Assembly (NCBI RefSeq): GCF_009192735.1
Contig: NZ_VTFU01000001.1
Location: 124,001-188,000, forward strand
Reading direction: 5' to 3'
DNA length: 64,000 nucleotides
Origin: Arthrobacter gandavensis
GTDB taxonomy: Bacteria > Actinomycetota > Actinomycetes > Actinomycetales > Micrococcaceae
Below the pieces are notes generated by a model. It searched no databases. It was not told the DNA's origin and worked only from the letters and a program-made list of their open reading frames with translations. This document shows positions 26,801 to 35,788 of the stretch, one piece after another (position 1 is the stretch's first letter; the number at the start of each line of letters is the position of its first letter). The translations under genes and the position numbers were made by a program.

Positions 26801-27570
26801 AGAGTGCGGAACCAGGGAACGGCGCCGCTGACGGCAAGCCCGCGCAAGCACCGAAGGTTTCCACGGATGTGCCGCCCGCGGAATCTGACACCGACGCAGG
26901 CACCGTCCTGCAGATTCAGGGGGAGACGGTTGTGGTGCCCCGCCGCGACCGCCGCCAGCCGGTCCAGGAGGAGTCACGCTTCACCTTGGAGAGCCTGACC
27001 GAGGCCTTCAACGAGGTTGCAGCCGCAGCCTCGCCGGAGGGGCGGTCAACCGAAGGGCGGTCAGCCGAAGGACGGTCAGCCCAGGGACGGTCAACCGAAG
27101 GACGGCAGGAGCCGGACAACACTGAGGCGGCCCCGCGGCGGCAGTCAGCCCGGGCTCCCCGGCGGTCGCGGCGCAGCAGCGCACCCGCCCGGAACGTGCA
27201 GACTCCCGTGCAGAGTCCCTTGCAGGCCGAACCGGCACCGGCACAGGAAACCCCCGCGGTTGCCCAGCCTGCCGCTGTCCAGTCAGCGCCTGCCCAGCCT
27301 GCAGCTGAGCACTCCGCGCCTTCGCAGCCTGCCGCTTCGGCCGCAGCGCCTGTCCGGGCTCCGCGCCGCCGCCGTGCCGCGGGAAGTCCGCAGGGTGCCG
27401 CGGGAGCTGACGCGATCCAGACCGGCGGTGCTGAGCGTGCTGCGGCACCTGTAGCCGTCCGCCATGCTGCTGCACCGGCTGTGGCTGCGCAGAAGCAGGA
27501 GAAGCGCCGGGAGCCCGCCGACGGCGCCCCCGTCATCCTCGGTGTCGGTGTGCCGGCTTCGGAGCTGTAG
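23818..27570 (+). CDS. rne: Ribonuclease E/G family endoribonuclease
   Basis: A 1250-residue RNase E. Residues 1 to about 450 are a low-complexity Ala/Glu/Lys-rich region with several Arg-rich RRRRRR patches likely to bind RNA. The catalytic half follows: S1 domain about 480-580 (GNVYVGKVQNVLPSMEAAFVDIG), then the DNase I-like domain with metal-binding Asp in VVDVNTGKF (about 767) and VIDFIDM (about 812), and the zinc-link CEACAGRG near 870. The C-terminal 350 residues are again disordered, with a five-residue repeat. The flanking of the core by disorder on both sides is the actinobacterial architecture. ATG 23818 has GGAG twelve bases upstream. It initiates mRNA decay and rRNA processing. 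Confidence 0.95.
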   Translation: MSEALNKDLAANGGLPAGEKTADTAPVDSAPTESAPVKEPVKRATRSRRKSVAASAPEASSDAAETTAAAVEAPAAAAAEAPAEGAPAEKPKRVRAPRRKTVPAGKAAADASPDEASSADAAPSSDAAPTSDAPSAEAAPETDAPVKAVRRRRAPAKKAAETPEATAAAAETAPETAAPESAAVETSKDETADAPAPEAKAAPKTRTRRRPAKAAEKAAEKASAEAAENAGEEAAAAAAADDTAAAPGSAAAAEALPAKTEAAQEEPVKEEAAEEAAKEETAEADNASSLNPFAVPALPLFHAPDLTAVRAVPVHDGAEDADEDDDSADGNRSRRRSRRGRNRTRNASPARSEGSGSDAADSEQDASPADGAAGPDTAEGVTSRRRRRRRRGDADLELTGGADDDPPNTVTRVRAPRAHADAPVSDRVTSVKGSTRLEAKKQRRRESRESGRRRHVITEAEFLARRESVDRQMIVRQRDERIQIGVLEDGVLAEHFVSNTQQDSLIGNVYVGKVQNVLPSMEAAFVDIGRGRNAVLYAGEVNWDAAGLDGQPRRIELALKSGDSVLVQVTKDPVGHKGARLTSQISLPGRYLVYVPGGSMTGISRKLPDVERNRLKKILKDHLPQDAGVIVRTAAEGASEEELMNDINRLRAQWESIEAKAKSTKTLAPELLYGEPDLTIKVVRDVFNEDFSKLIVSGDEAWDTIEAYVTYVAPDLVGRLEKWTKDEDIFAASRIDEQIAKALDRKVFLPSGGSLVIDRTEAMTVVDVNTGKFTGSGGNLEETVTKNNLEAAEEVVRQLRLRDIGGIIVIDFIDMVLEANRDLVLRRLVECLGRDRTKHQVAEVTSLGLVQMTRKRMGTGLLEVFGEECEACAGRGVITHEVPVEHRRSTSHNSAGNGAAAHAVSEDNHQQHLRQEKQSRGDRKRNRSRGQGTPQQAAAAAAAADETVKTEEAGNGEAERQAKAKAEAARAALATIAAATAAAAASAHDAVETHESAEPGNGAADGKPAQAPKVSTDVPPAESDTDAGTVLQIQGETVVVPRRDRRQPVQEESRFTLESLTEAFNEVAAAASPEGRSTEGRSAEGRSAQGRSTEGRQEPDNTEAAPRRQSARAPRRSRRSSAPARNVQTPVQSPLQAEPAPAQETPAVAQPAAVQSAPAQPAAEHSAPSQPAASAAAPVRAPRRRRAAGSPQGAAGADAIQTGGAERAAAPVAVRHAAAPAVAAQKQEKRREPADGAPVILGVGVPASEL
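27037..27108 (+). repeat. 15-bp coding tandem repeat in the rne C-terminal region
   Basis: About five in-frame copies of a 15-base unit encode the pentapeptide EGRS(T/A), or QGRSx, in the disordered tail of RNase E. Confidence 0.85.
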
Positions 27571-27622
27571 CCGGCCCCGGAGCACTCCAGGAACAGCCGC
27601 GGCGCCGTCTGCACAAGCGCTG

Positions 27623-27672
27623 AAGAGGAGGCGGTCAACCCCAAAACCGGGGTTGGCCGCCTCCTCTTCCGT
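27623..27672 (+). terminator. Terminator after rne
   Basis: Hairpin AAGAGGAGGCGGTCAACCCC, loop AAAACC, with its near-perfect complement ending in TCTTCC. It separates rne from rplU. Confidence 0.8.
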
Positions 27673-27696
27673 CCGGAGGCGGCAGGTCCTCCGGAA

Positions 27697-27920
27697 ATGC
27701 TATAAAGTAGAGCGAGAGCAGTGACGTCCGATGAGGGCGGTGCGCGCGGAGTGCCAGCATTTGCGGGTTATCGGTTGCGTAGCGTAACCTTGAACTTCGG
27801 TGCGAACGCCTTCCAACCGTTTATCGGATACAGGGCGTGACTGCATGGCGCAAGGCGGGCATATTCGGCTCAGCTAAATGCGCATCCAAGTATTAAACGT
27901 CGAGAGAAGTGAGTTCCCAA
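27697..27920 (+). promoter_or_regulatory. rplU promoter and long leader
   Basis: An extended -10 element (TGCTATAAAG, TATAAA at 27701-27706) follows the rne terminator with no recognisable -35. A transcript from it would carry a leader of about 200 bases before rplU. The leader contains no convincing reading frame; autogenous control by L21 is possible but not shown by the sequence. Confidence 0.45.
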
Positions 27921-28232
27921 GTGGTGTACGCGATTGTCCGCGCTGGCGGCCGCCAAGAAAAGGTTTCCGTCGGAGACCTCGTAACCCTGGACCGCGTCCC
28001 CGGTGGAGCCGGCAGCACCTTTGAGCTGCCCGCCCTGCTATTGGTTGATGGCGACCAGGTCACCTCTTCCGCACAGGACCTGGCTAAGGTCACCGTGACG
28101 GCAGAGATCGTTGAGAATTTTCGGGGTCCGAAGATTGTCATCCAGAAGTTCAAGAACAAGACCGGCTACAAGAAGCGTCAGGGCTACCGCTCCTCGCTGA
28201 CCAAGGTCAAGGTTACGTCCATCAACTCCTGA
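27921..28232 (+). CDS. rplU: 50S ribosomal protein L21
   Basis: A 103-residue L21, the usual family length, beginning [15 protein letters not shown] and containing [25 protein letters not shown], the conserved rRNA-binding segment. GTG 27921 was chosen to match that length and N-terminus; an in-frame GTG at 27909 would add four residues, and neither has a strong ribosome-binding site. rpmA follows, as in most bacteria. Confidence 0.95.
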   Translation: MVYAIVRAGGRQEKVSVGDLVTLDRVPGGAGSTFELPALLLVDGDQVTSSAQDLAKVTVTAEIVENFRGPKIVIQKFKNKTGYKKRQGYRSSLTKVKVTSINS

Positions 28233-28323
28233 TTCTCGTGCCGGCTCCATAAGGAGCCGGGAACGCGGGAAGCATCCCGCCCCTGAGTTTCATAATCAGT
28301 AAAGCAAAGGCAGGCAGTAGAAA

Positions 28324-28587
28324 ATGGCACATAAGAAAGGTGCGAGTTCCACTCGCAACGGTCGCGACTCCAACGCCCAGTACCTTGGCGTAAAGCGTTT
28401 CGGTGGCCAGGTTGTCAAGGCAGGCGAAATCATCGTCCGCCAGCGTGGCACCCACTTCCACCCGGGCGAGGGCGTTGGCCGCGGAGGCGACGACACACTG
28501 TTCGCCCTCGAAGCTGGTGCAGTTGAATTCGGCAGCCGTCGCGGCCGCCGCGTCGTGAACATCGTGGCTGCTGCAGCCGCCGAGTAA
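28324..28587 (+). CDS. rpmA: 50S ribosomal protein L27
   Basis: An 87-residue L27. It starts [16 protein letters not shown], the conserved tail that reaches the peptidyl transferase centre, and has no cleavable N-terminal extension of the Firmicute type. The body has [10 protein letters not shown] and [12 protein letters not shown]. It lies 91 bases after rplU in the same unit and ends at a terminator. Confidence 0.97.
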   Translation: MAHKKGASSTRNGRDSNAQYLGVKRFGGQVVKAGEIIVRQRGTHFHPGEGVGRGGDDTLFALEAGAVEFGSRRGRRVVNIVAAAAAE

Positions 28588-28604
28588 TCACCGGCAATAA
28601 GCTT

Positions 28605-28645
28605 TTCCGACGGGGCGGGCCTGATGGCCCGCCCCGTCATCTTTT
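28605..28645 (+). terminator. Terminator after rpmA
   Basis: Perfect hairpin GACGGGGCGGGCC, loop TGAT, GGCCCGCCCCGTC, followed by ATCTTTTAA. Confidence 0.9.
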
Positions 28646-28692
28646 AAGCCGAGTAGAATTGGCATGATCCAAAAATTCCTTGAAGGAGAACC

Positions 28693-30267
28693 ATGGCCAG
28701 CTTTGTAGACCGTGTAGTACTGCATGTTTCGGGCGGTACAGGCGGCCATGGTTGCGTGTCCGTTAAGCGTGAAAAATTCAAGCCCCTGGGTGGGCCCGAC
28801 GGCGGCAACGGCGGCGACGGCGGTGACGTCATCCTGCGCGTGGACTCCAGCGCCACCACCCTGCTGGACTACCACCACCTTCCGCACCGCCACGCCACCA
28901 ACGGCGGCAACGGCATGGGCGACTGGCGCAACGGCAAGACCGGCGAAACGCTGATCCTTCCCGTGCCGGACGGCACCGTGGTCAAGAGCAAGGACGGCGA
29001 AGTCCTGGCCGACCTCGTGGGCGAGGGAACCGAATACATTGCAGCCGCGGGCGGTCAGGGCGGCCTCGGCAACTCCTCGCTGTCTTCACAGAAGCGCAAG
29101 GCGCCCGGCTTTGCCCTGCTGGGCATCCCCGGGGACGAGCGGGACATTGTCCTGGAACTCAAGTCCATTGCCGACATTGCCCTGGTGGGTTTCCCCTCCG
29201 CCGGCAAGTCCTCGCTGATCGCTGCCATGTCCGCGGCGCGGCCCAAGATCGCCGACTACCCCTTCACCACCCTCGTACCGAACCTCGGCGTCGTGCAGGC
29301 CGGTGATGTCCGCTTCACTGTGGCCGACGTTCCCGGACTTATTGAAGGTGCTTCCGAGGGCAAGGGACTCGGCCATAACTTCCTGCGCCATGTGGAGCGG
29401 TGCGCCGCCCTGGTCCACGTGCTCGACTGCGCCGCCCTCGAAACCGACCGTGACCCGCTGGGTGATCTGGACGTCATCGAGAAGGAACTCGAGAAGTACG
29501 CCGTCGACATGAGCTTCGCCGGCACCGACGGTGACGTTGTGCCGTTGAATGAGCGCCCGCGCCTGGTCGCCCTGAACAAGGTTGACGTCCCCGACGGCCG
29601 CGACATGGCCGAATTTGTCCGGCCTGAGCTGGAGAAGCGCGGCTACCGCGTGTTCGAGGTGTCCGCATCCAGCCACGAGGGCCTGAAGGCTCTCGGGTAT
29701 GCCATGGCCGAGATTGTCCGTGACGCGCGCTCCGCCGTGCAGGCCGCCCCGCCGCGGGTCAAGACCCCCACGCTGCGCGTGCGCAACGTGGACGGCAAGG
29801 GTGGTTTCACCATCCGCAAGGAAGAGCGGAACCTCGAGCCGCTGTTCCGCGTCCTTGGCGACAAGCCGGTGCGCTGGGTCCAGCAGACCGACTTCACCAA
29901 CGATGAAGCCGTGGGCTACCTTGCCGACCGCCTGGCCAAGCTCGGCGTTGAGGACAAGCTGTTCAAGGCCGGAGCCAAGCCCGGTGACGCAGTGGTGATC
30001 GGTGAGGGCGACGGCGTCGTCTTCGACTGGGAGCCGACCATGATCGGCGGCGCCGAGCTTCTGGCAGCATCGCCGCGCGGTTCAGATATCCGCATCGAGG
30101 AGTTCTCCCGGCCCACGCGTGAGGAAAAGCGCGAAGACCACCAGAAGCGCCGCGACGCCCGCGCCGCAGCCCGTGAGGAACTGGAAACCGAGCGCCGTGC
30201 AGGCATCTGGACCGAATCGGTGAACTACAAGCACAACAAGCCCGCGGAGTCGAAAGACAGCGAATAA
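28693..30267 (+). CDS. obgE: Obg family GTPase
   Basis: A 524-residue GTPase that acts in 50S subunit maturation and stress signalling. The N-terminal glycine-rich Obg fold spans 1-160 ([24 protein letters not shown]). The G domain spans about 160-340, with G1 [10 protein letters not shown]3 DVPGL and G4 NKVD. The C-terminal OCT domain is about 360-440, followed by a charged, disordered tail. AAGGAG lies six bases before ATG 28693. A possible -10 (TAGAAT near 28652) overlaps the end of the rpmA terminator region. Confidence 0.96.
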   Translation: MASFVDRVVLHVSGGTGGHGCVSVKREKFKPLGGPDGGNGGDGGDVILRVDSSATTLLDYHHLPHRHATNGGNGMGDWRNGKTGETLILPVPDGTVVKSKDGEVLADLVGEGTEYIAAAGGQGGLGNSSLSSQKRKAPGFALLGIPGDERDIVLELKSIADIALVGFPSAGKSSLIAAMSAARPKIADYPFTTLVPNLGVVQAGDVRFTVADVPGLIEGASEGKGLGHNFLRHVERCAALVHVLDCAALETDRDPLGDLDVIEKELEKYAVDMSFAGTDGDVVPLNERPRLVALNKVDVPDGRDMAEFVRPELEKRGYRVFEVSASSHEGLKALGYAMAEIVRDARSAVQAAPPRVKTPTLRVRNVDGKGGFTIRKEERNLEPLFRVLGDKPVRWVQQTDFTNDEAVGYLADRLAKLGVEDKLFKAGAKPGDAVVIGEGDGVVFDWEPTMIGGAELLAASPRGSDIRIEEFSRPTREEKREDHQKRRDARAAAREELETERRAGIWTESVNYKHNKPAESKDSE

Positions 30268-30319
30268 CGGCTTAACACACCCCGCCCGGGTGCGGGGATA
30301 CGCATAGGGTGGTGGGGAC

Positions 30320-31573
30320 ATGACTGAGAACACATCATCCCACCACCCTGTCCCTGCACCGCGGCGGGCGCTCCGCTCGCGTTCCGGCCTTGCCCGCGCC
30401 CACCGGATTGTCGTCAAAGTAGGCTCGTCCTCGCTGACCTCCGTTGCCGGCGGCATCTCTGACGAAGCCCTCAGCGGGCTCGCGGATGTCCTCGCCGCCC
30501 GCCGCGCGCAGGGAACCGAAATCATCCTGGTGTCCTCCGGCGCGATTTCCGCCGGACTGGCACCCCTGGGGCTGACCAAGCGCCCCACTCAGCTTTCCTC
30601 GCAGCAGGCGGCAGCTTCCGTGGGACAGGGGCTTCTGATGGCCCGGTACACGGAAGCGTTCGGCAAACACGGCGTGACCGTCAGCCAGGTGCTGCTGACC
30701 ATCGAAGACCTGATGCGCCGAACCCACCATGCCAACGCCCACCGTGCCATGGAGCGGCTCCTCAATTACGGCGTGGTGCCCATCGTCAACGAAAACGACA
30801 CAGTGGCCAGCCACGAAATCCGCTTCGGCGACAATGACCGCCTCGCAGCACTGGTGGCGCATCTGGTCAAAGCCGATGCACTGATCCTGCTTTCCGACGT
30901 CGACGCCCTGTACGACGGCCCGCCCTCCGAAGGCGCGGTGCGTATCCCAGAAGTGGCCGGGAAAAAAGACCTCGAAGACGTGCGCATCGGCAAGGTTGGC
31001 CGCGCAGGTGTGGGGACGGGCGGCATGGCCACCAAGGTGGAGGCCGCCACGATCGCCGCTGAATCCGGCATCCCCGCACTGGTAACGTCCACGGCCAACG
31101 CTGCCGCCGCGCTGGCCGGGGAGGACGTGGGAACGTGGTTCACCGGACGCGGCCGCCGCCAGTCCATGCGCCTGCTGTGGCTGGCCCATGTGGCACGCCT
31201 GCAGGGCACCCTGGTGGTCGACGACGGCGCCGCCAGGGCGGTCGCGGACCGGCGCCGCTCCCTGCTGCCGGCGGGAATCGTGTCAGTTGACGGCCACTTT
31301 GAGCCCGGAGACCCGGTTGCCGTGGCCAGCCAGGACGGCACCGTTATTGCCCATGGGCTGACCAACTACGGGTCCGACGAACTGCCGCAGATGCTCGGCC
31401 GGTCCACCCGTGAACTTTCCAAGGAATTGGGGCGCGCCTACGAGCGGGCCGTGGTGCACGTCAACGACCTGGTCGTCCTGCAGGACGGCACGCACCTGGC
31501 CGTCCCCGAATCCCCGGCCGCAGCGGGTTCCTCCGTTGCGCGCCCTGAGACCCTCAATACACTGGGAGCATGA
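30320..31573 (+). CDS. proB: Glutamate 5-kinase
   Basis: A 417-residue enzyme catalysing the first step of proline synthesis, ATP-dependent phosphorylation of glutamate. The amino-acid-kinase domain includes VVKVGSSSLT, VSSGAISAG, VNENDTV and FGDNDRL(A)A, and ends in GTGGMATKVEAA. A C-terminal PUA domain follows (about 290-380). ATG 30320 gives the usual start after an Arg-rich lead. The TGA overlaps the proA ATG. Confidence 0.96.
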   Translation: MTENTSSHHPVPAPRRALRSRSGLARAHRIVVKVGSSSLTSVAGGISDEALSGLADVLAARRAQGTEIILVSSGAISAGLAPLGLTKRPTQLSSQQAAASVGQGLLMARYTEAFGKHGVTVSQVLLTIEDLMRRTHHANAHRAMERLLNYGVVPIVNENDTVASHEIRFGDNDRLAALVAHLVKADALILLSDVDALYDGPPSEGAVRIPEVAGKKDLEDVRIGKVGRAGVGTGGMATKVEAATIAAESGIPALVTSTANAAAALAGEDVGTWFTGRGRRQSMRLLWLAHVARLQGTLVVDDGAARAVADRRRSLLPAGIVSVDGHFEPGDPVAVASQDGTVIAHGLTNYGSDELPQMLGRSTRELSKELGRAYERAVVHVNDLVVLQDGTHLAVPESPAAAGSSVARPETLNTLGA

Positions 31574-32898
31574 GCGCCGTGAACACATCAGTGACCAACT
31601 CGCCCGAAACACAGGATGCCGGAGCGGACACCGCTGCAGATGAGGCCGTCGCCGGAGTCCATGCCGCTGCCGACCGCGCCCGCATTGCCTCCCGCCGCCT
31701 GGCCCGCGCCAACCGGGCATGGAAGGATCTGGGCCTGCGGGAGATTGCCGGGAACCTCGTCGCCAAGCGGGACCTGATTCTCGCGGCCAACGCCGGGGAT
31801 GTCGCCGCAGGCCGGGCCAAGGGAACCTCGCCGGCAATGCTGGACCGCCTCACCCTGACTCCGGAACGGATCGAGGGACTTGCCGACGCGCTGGAAAAGC
31901 TGGCCGGCCTGCCCGATCCCGTCGGATCCGTTGCCCGCGGCCAAACACTGCCCAACGGGCTTCGCCTGCGGCAGGTGCACGTTCCGCTGGGAGTGGTGGC
32001 GGCGATTTACGAAGCGCGGCCCAACGTCACGGTCGATATTGCCGGGCTCGCGCTGAAAAGCGGCAACTCAGTCATTCTGCGCGGTGGCAGCGCCGCGGCC
32101 CAGACCAATGCCGTGCTCGTGGACATCATCCGGGATTCGCTCGACGCCGTGGGGCTCCCGTCTGACGCGGTGCAGGGCGTGGATGCTTACGGCCGCGCCG
32201 GCGCCAACGCGCTCATGAAGGCCCGCGGAAAGATCGACGTCCTCATTCCGCGGGGCGGACGGGACCTGATCCAGACGGTTGTGGCCAATGCCGCCGTGCC
32301 GGTCATCGAAACCGGAGAAGGCAACGTCCACATTTACCTGGACCAAAGTGCTCCGGTGGAGATGGCGGTGGACATCCTGCTCAACGCCAAGACCCAGCGG
32401 CCCAGCGTCTGCAATACCGTCGAGACCCTGCTGGTGCACCGTGACGCCGACGCTGCGGCCGACGTGCTGGCCGCCCTGGCGGCCGCGGGGGTGCGGCTGC
32501 ACGCCGATGCGCGGGTTCGTGCCGTTCTCCCGGCGGGCATCGAGTCAGATGCTGCGGGGGAGGAGGACTGGGGGCGGGAATACATGGACCTGGATCTGGC
32601 CGTCGCCATGGTGGATGACATGGATGAAGCGCTGGAGCACATCCGCCGCTGGAGCACCGGCCACACTGAAGCGATCATCACCAATGATCTGGCGAACGCT
32701 GAGCGCTTCATCGCGGAAATTGATTCAGCGGCGGTTATCGTGAACGCTTCGACCCGGTTTACCGACGGCGGGGAGCTGGGGCTGGGCGCCGAAGTGGGCA
32801 TTTCCACCCAGAAGCTCCATGCGCGCGGTCCGATGGGGCTGCGTGAGCTGACCACCACCAAATGGATCGTCCAGGGCGACGGCCACATCAGGATTTGA
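31570..32898 (+). CDS. proA: Gamma-glutamyl phosphate reductase
   Basis: A 442-residue NADPH-dependent reductase for the second step of proline synthesis, producing glutamate semialdehyde. The aldehyde-dehydrogenase fold shows VPLGVVAAIYEARPNVT, LKSGNSVILRGG and the catalytic cysteine in QRPSVCNTVETLLVH. The C-terminal GLGAEVGISTQKLHARGPM is diagnostic. Its ATG overlaps the proB stop by four bases (ATGA), implying coupled translation. Confidence 0.97.
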   Translation: MSAVNTSVTNSPETQDAGADTAADEAVAGVHAAADRARIASRRLARANRAWKDLGLREIAGNLVAKRDLILAANAGDVAAGRAKGTSPAMLDRLTLTPERIEGLADALEKLAGLPDPVGSVARGQTLPNGLRLRQVHVPLGVVAAIYEARPNVTVDIAGLALKSGNSVILRGGSAAAQTNAVLVDIIRDSLDAVGLPSDAVQGVDAYGRAGANALMKARGKIDVLIPRGGRDLIQTVVANAAVPVIETGEGNVHIYLDQSAPVEMAVDILLNAKTQRPSVCNTVETLLVHRDADAAADVLAALAAAGVRLHADARVRAVLPAGIESDAAGEEDWGREYMDLDLAVAMVDDMDEALEHIRRWSTGHTEAIITNDLANAERFIAEIDSAAVIVNASTRFTDGGELGLGAEVGISTQKLHARGPMGLRELTTTKWIVQGDGHIRI

Positions 32899-32903
32899 GA
32901 GCT

Positions 32904-32956
32904 GCAGACAGGATGCATCCCCGGGCGTGAGGCGCGCGCGGGTGCAGCCTGTCTGC
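32904..32956 (+). terminator. Inverted repeat after proA, possible terminator
   Basis: GCAGACAGG-A-TGCA and TGCA-G-CCTGTCTGC form a 13-bp stem with one mismatch around a GC-rich loop, right after the proA stop. There is no T-run, so it may be a weak terminator or an mRNA-stabilising structure. Confidence 0.5.
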
Positions 32957-33038
32957 GCTTACGCGTAGACTTGAAGTAAACCACTGCGCCGCCGGCCTGC
33001 CGGCGGAACAAATACTCATAGCTTTCTGAGGGAGATCC

Positions 33039-33278
33039 ATGCTGATCCAGCTTTCCAGCGCCGTACTTGCTGCCAGTGAGGCGGCCGAAGCGCACGTGTC
33101 GATTCCGATGCACCCGGTCATGTATGGCGTGATCATCATGGGCGTGCTGCTGGCGCTGATGTTCGCCACCGTTTCCTTCACCAGCTTGGGCCACCGCCAC
33201 GAGGTTACGCCGGAACACGTTGACCCCCAGCGCCAGTTCCCGAACAAGCACGACCACGGCCAGGGCATCGAGGGCTGA
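33039..33278 (+). CDS. Small single-pass membrane protein of unknown function
   Basis: A 79-residue protein with one clear membrane helix (about 27-50, [20 protein letters not shown]), preceded by a short alanine-rich segment and followed by a hydrophilic, His-rich tail ([23 protein letters not shown]). GAGGGAGA lies about seven bases before the ATG. It directly precedes nadD and is probably co-transcribed with it. I recognise it only as a conserved Micrococcaceae hypothetical. Confidence 0.75.
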   Translation: MLIQLSSAVLAASEAAEAHVSIPMHPVMYGVIIMGVLLALMFATVSFTSLGHRHEVTPEHVDPQRQFPNKHDHGQGIEG

Positions 33279-33306
33279 TTCCTCCGTGGAATCAGTGGGA
33301 ACAACC

Positions 33307-33966
33307 GTGTCGGCCGTGCAGCCCCAACAGGATCAGCGGCCGCTGCGCCTGGGCGTGATGGGTGGAACCTTCGACCCGATCCATCACGGCCACCTCGTTG
33401 CCGCCAGCGAAGTGGCATCCGTGTTCGACTTGGACGAAGTGGTTTTTGTGCCAACGGGAGAGCCGTGGCACAAGTCAGCCAGGGAGGTCAGCCCGGCCGA
33501 GCACCGCTACTTGATGACGGTGATCGCGACGGCGTCGAATCCCCGGTTCACCGTCAGCCGCGTCGATATCGACCGGCCGGGGCCGACCTATACCATTGAC
33601 ACTCTCCGCGACCTCCGGGAAGCGCGTCCCGAGGCGGAGCTTTTCTTTATCACCGGCGCTGATGCCATGGCCCAGATCCTGTCCTGGAAAGACATCCAGG
33701 AACTGTGGTCGCTGGCTCACTTCGTGGGGGTCACCCGCCCGGGCCACGTGCTCGAGAATATGGGGCGGGACGACGTCAGCCTGCTGGAGGTTCCGGCCAT
33801 GGCCATCTCCTCCACGGACTGCCGGGAGCGGGTGGCTGACGGCGATCCTGTGTGGTACCTCGTGCCGGACGGTGTGGTTCAGTACATCGCCAAGCACGGG
33901 CTGTATGAGGACGGCCCCCAGCACGTCCGGCAGTCCTCCGCAGCCACCACAGAACCCGTAGCATAA
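33307..33966 (+). CDS. nadD: Nicotinate-nucleotide adenylyltransferase
   Basis: A 219-residue enzyme that makes deamido-NAD from nicotinate mononucleotide and ATP. The nucleotidyltransferase signature [12 protein letters not shown] is near residue 20, and [13 protein letters not shown] near the C-terminus is the partner of the ISSTxIR motif, here with Asp-Cys for xI. GTG 33307 was chosen because GGGA lies about seven bases upstream and it gives a normal N-terminus; GTG 33286 is possible. Confidence 0.94.
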   Translation: MSAVQPQQDQRPLRLGVMGGTFDPIHHGHLVAASEVASVFDLDEVVFVPTGEPWHKSAREVSPAEHRYLMTVIATASNPRFTVSRVDIDRPGPTYTIDTLRDLREARPEAELFFITGADAMAQILSWKDIQELWSLAHFVGVTRPGHVLENMGRDDVSLLEVPAMAISSTDCRERVADGDPVWYLVPDGVVQYIAKHGLYEDGPQHVRQSSAATTEPVA

Positions 33967-33991
33967 CCAAACGAAACCGGATGGGTAGGAA

Positions 33992-35359
33992 ATGACAAAC
34001 GGTCCAGAGTCCGCAGACGCACCGCGGCGCAGCCGCCGAGCGGCTGACGTACCGGTGGACGCCCCTGTCGGGCCCCGCGAAAGGGAGTCCCAGCAGAGGG
34101 CCAGGGACCGCGAGGCCCTGCGTGCGTACAAGGCGCTGGCAGACAAGCAGGCGCGTTCCGATGATTCGGCAAATCCGCCAACCCGCCGGCAGCTGAGGTT
34201 GCAGCAGCAACAGCAGCGTGCGGCGGCCTCCGGTGGTACCGAGGCGCCTGTCCCGGGTGTAAAGCCGGCGGCTGCTCCGACGGCCAAGGCGGCACCTGCG
34301 GCGAAGACGCCCGAGGGGAAGCCAGGGAAGACGCCTGAAGCGAAGCCAGCCAAGGCCCCTGAGACGAAGCCCGCCAAGACGCCTGAGGCGAAGCCGGCCA
34401 AGGCTCCTGCCGCTAAGGCACCCGCCGCTCCCGCTGCCAAGCCGGCTGCTGCTCCCACTGCCAAGGCCAAGCGTTCGGACAAGGACTCCACCAACGCCGG
34501 ATCCATGGCTGTCGTGGATGCCGCTCCGGCTGCCCTGCCGCCGGTGCGGGAGGGCGGACGCCGCGACCGCCGCCGCCGCGCCGAGGAAACCCCGGCGCAG
34601 GGCATTCCCGCGACGGAAACGGCGTCCGGCTCTGACACCCCGGCGGATCCGAATTCGGATATCGCCGGCATGAGCGTGGAGCAGGCTCTCGTGGCGCGTG
34701 AAGCACTGCACGCGCAGGCACGCAACCAGGTTGCAGCCATGGAGGCCCTGCAGGCCGAGGACCCGCATGCCGTGGATTTGGAGTTGCTGGCCCAGCAGAA
34801 GGCGCTGGCGGAGCGTGCAGCGGTGCTGAACCGCCGGACGCAAAGCATGCAGCGGTTGTCGCAGGAAAACGAGCAGCGCAAGCCGTCGTCCAACGACCCG
34901 TCCACCGCCCACAACCTGGCGATGGTGACGCCGCTTGAGTTTGTCCGGGTGCCCGGAGTGGACCGGCCGGTCATGCGGCGCCCGCCGACGTCCCACGTCC
35001 CGGTTGTCACCCCCAACACCACAAAGCAAAACGGCAGGGAGGTCCCCGCACCGCCGCAGGGCAGCCCCCGTGCCGGAGACAAGCGCTTTGAAGTGCGCCG
35101 TTCGTCCGGTTCCACCGACGTGCGGCACTCGCGCATCCTGGCCCGGGCCGACGCCCTGGTCAATGCGCCCCTGGATCCTGCCGAGGGCGCCAAGCCCGTC
35201 GGCGCACGAAGTGCTTTCGGGCTTGACCCGTTGGACGTAAAAACGGCCGGACTCGGCCGCACCCGGCGACTGCGTTTTGTATCGCTGGGAATTGGTGGTC
35301 TGGGTATTCTTGCCCTGATCATCTCAGTAGCAATGATCGTCGGCGGCTTTGGCAGCTGA
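33992..35359 (+). CDS. Low-complexity protein with C-terminal membrane anchor, unknown
   Basis: A 455-residue protein with no domain that I recognise. Residues 1-70 are Arg-rich and charged. About 85-170 is an Ala/Lys/Pro-rich stretch built from repeats of the form K-(T/A)-P-E-(A/T)-KPA, resembling a flexible or histone-like tail. About 220-310 is Gln/Ala/Glu-rich and likely coiled (EQALVAREALHAQARNQVAA). A single hydrophobic helix forms the extreme C-terminus (LGIGGLGILALIISVAMIVGG), so it may be a tail-anchored protein with a cytosolic body. It lies between nadD and rsfS, 25 bases after nadD, and seems to belong to their operon. Confidence 0.75.
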   Translation: MTNGPESADAPRRSRRAADVPVDAPVGPRERESQQRARDREALRAYKALADKQARSDDSANPPTRRQLRLQQQQQRAAASGGTEAPVPGVKPAAAPTAKAAPAAKTPEGKPGKTPEAKPAKAPETKPAKTPEAKPAKAPAAKAPAAPAAKPAAAPTAKAKRSDKDSTNAGSMAVVDAAPAALPPVREGGRRDRRRRAEETPAQGIPATETASGSDTPADPNSDIAGMSVEQALVAREALHAQARNQVAAMEALQAEDPHAVDLELLAQQKALAERAAVLNRRTQSMQRLSQENEQRKPSSNDPSTAHNLAMVTPLEFVRVPGVDRPVMRRPPTSHVPVVTPNTTKQNGREVPAPPQGSPRAGDKRFEVRRSSGSTDVRHSRILARADALVNAPLDPAEGAKPVGARSAFGLDPLDVKTAGLGRTRRLRFVSLGIGGLGILALIISVAMIVGGFGS

Positions 35360-35378
35360 TGTTAAACAAGGAGACACT

Positions 35379-35777
35379 TTGAGCGCCACCGAATCATCCA
35401 TCGATATTGCGCGGGTGGCAGCCCAGGCAGCCTCCGGCAAGCTTGCCAACGACATTGTCGCCATCGATGTCAGCGAACGCCTCGCCATCACCGACGTGTT
35501 CCTGATTGCCTCGGCCTCCAACGAACGCCAGGTTAATGCCATTGTCGACGGCATCGAAGAAGAACTGGCGAAAAAGGACCTCAAGCCGGTACGGCGCGAG
35601 GGCCGCAGCGAGGGCCGCTGGGTCCTGCTCGACTACGCCAACGTCGTCGTGCACGTCCAGCACGAAGAGGACCGCGTCTTCTACGCCCTGGAGCGCCTGT
35701 GGAAGGACTGCCCGGCAGTTGACCTGCAGATCGAAAACGCGGCACCCGCAGCAGCCGCTGCGCCGGACGCCGAGTAG
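35379..35777 (+). CDS. rsfS: Ribosomal silencing factor RsfS
   Basis: A 132-residue RsfS/Iojap protein that binds L14 on the 50S subunit and blocks subunit joining in starvation. Conserved segments are DIVAIDVSERLAITDVFLIASA, ERQVNAIVDGIEE, GRWVLLDYANVVVHVQ and the FYALERLWKDCP end. TTG 35379 was chosen because AAGGAG at 35368-35373 is five bases upstream. A short Ala-rich tail follows. The order nadD, (unknown), rsfS, histidine phosphatase is typical for actinobacteria. Confidence 0.93.
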   Translation: MSATESSIDIARVAAQAASGKLANDIVAIDVSERLAITDVFLIASASNERQVNAIVDGIEEELAKKDLKPVRREGRSEGRWVLLDYANVVVHVQHEEDRVFYALERLWKDCPAVDLQIENAAPAAAAAPDAE

Positions 35778-35788
35778 CACCGCCGCCC

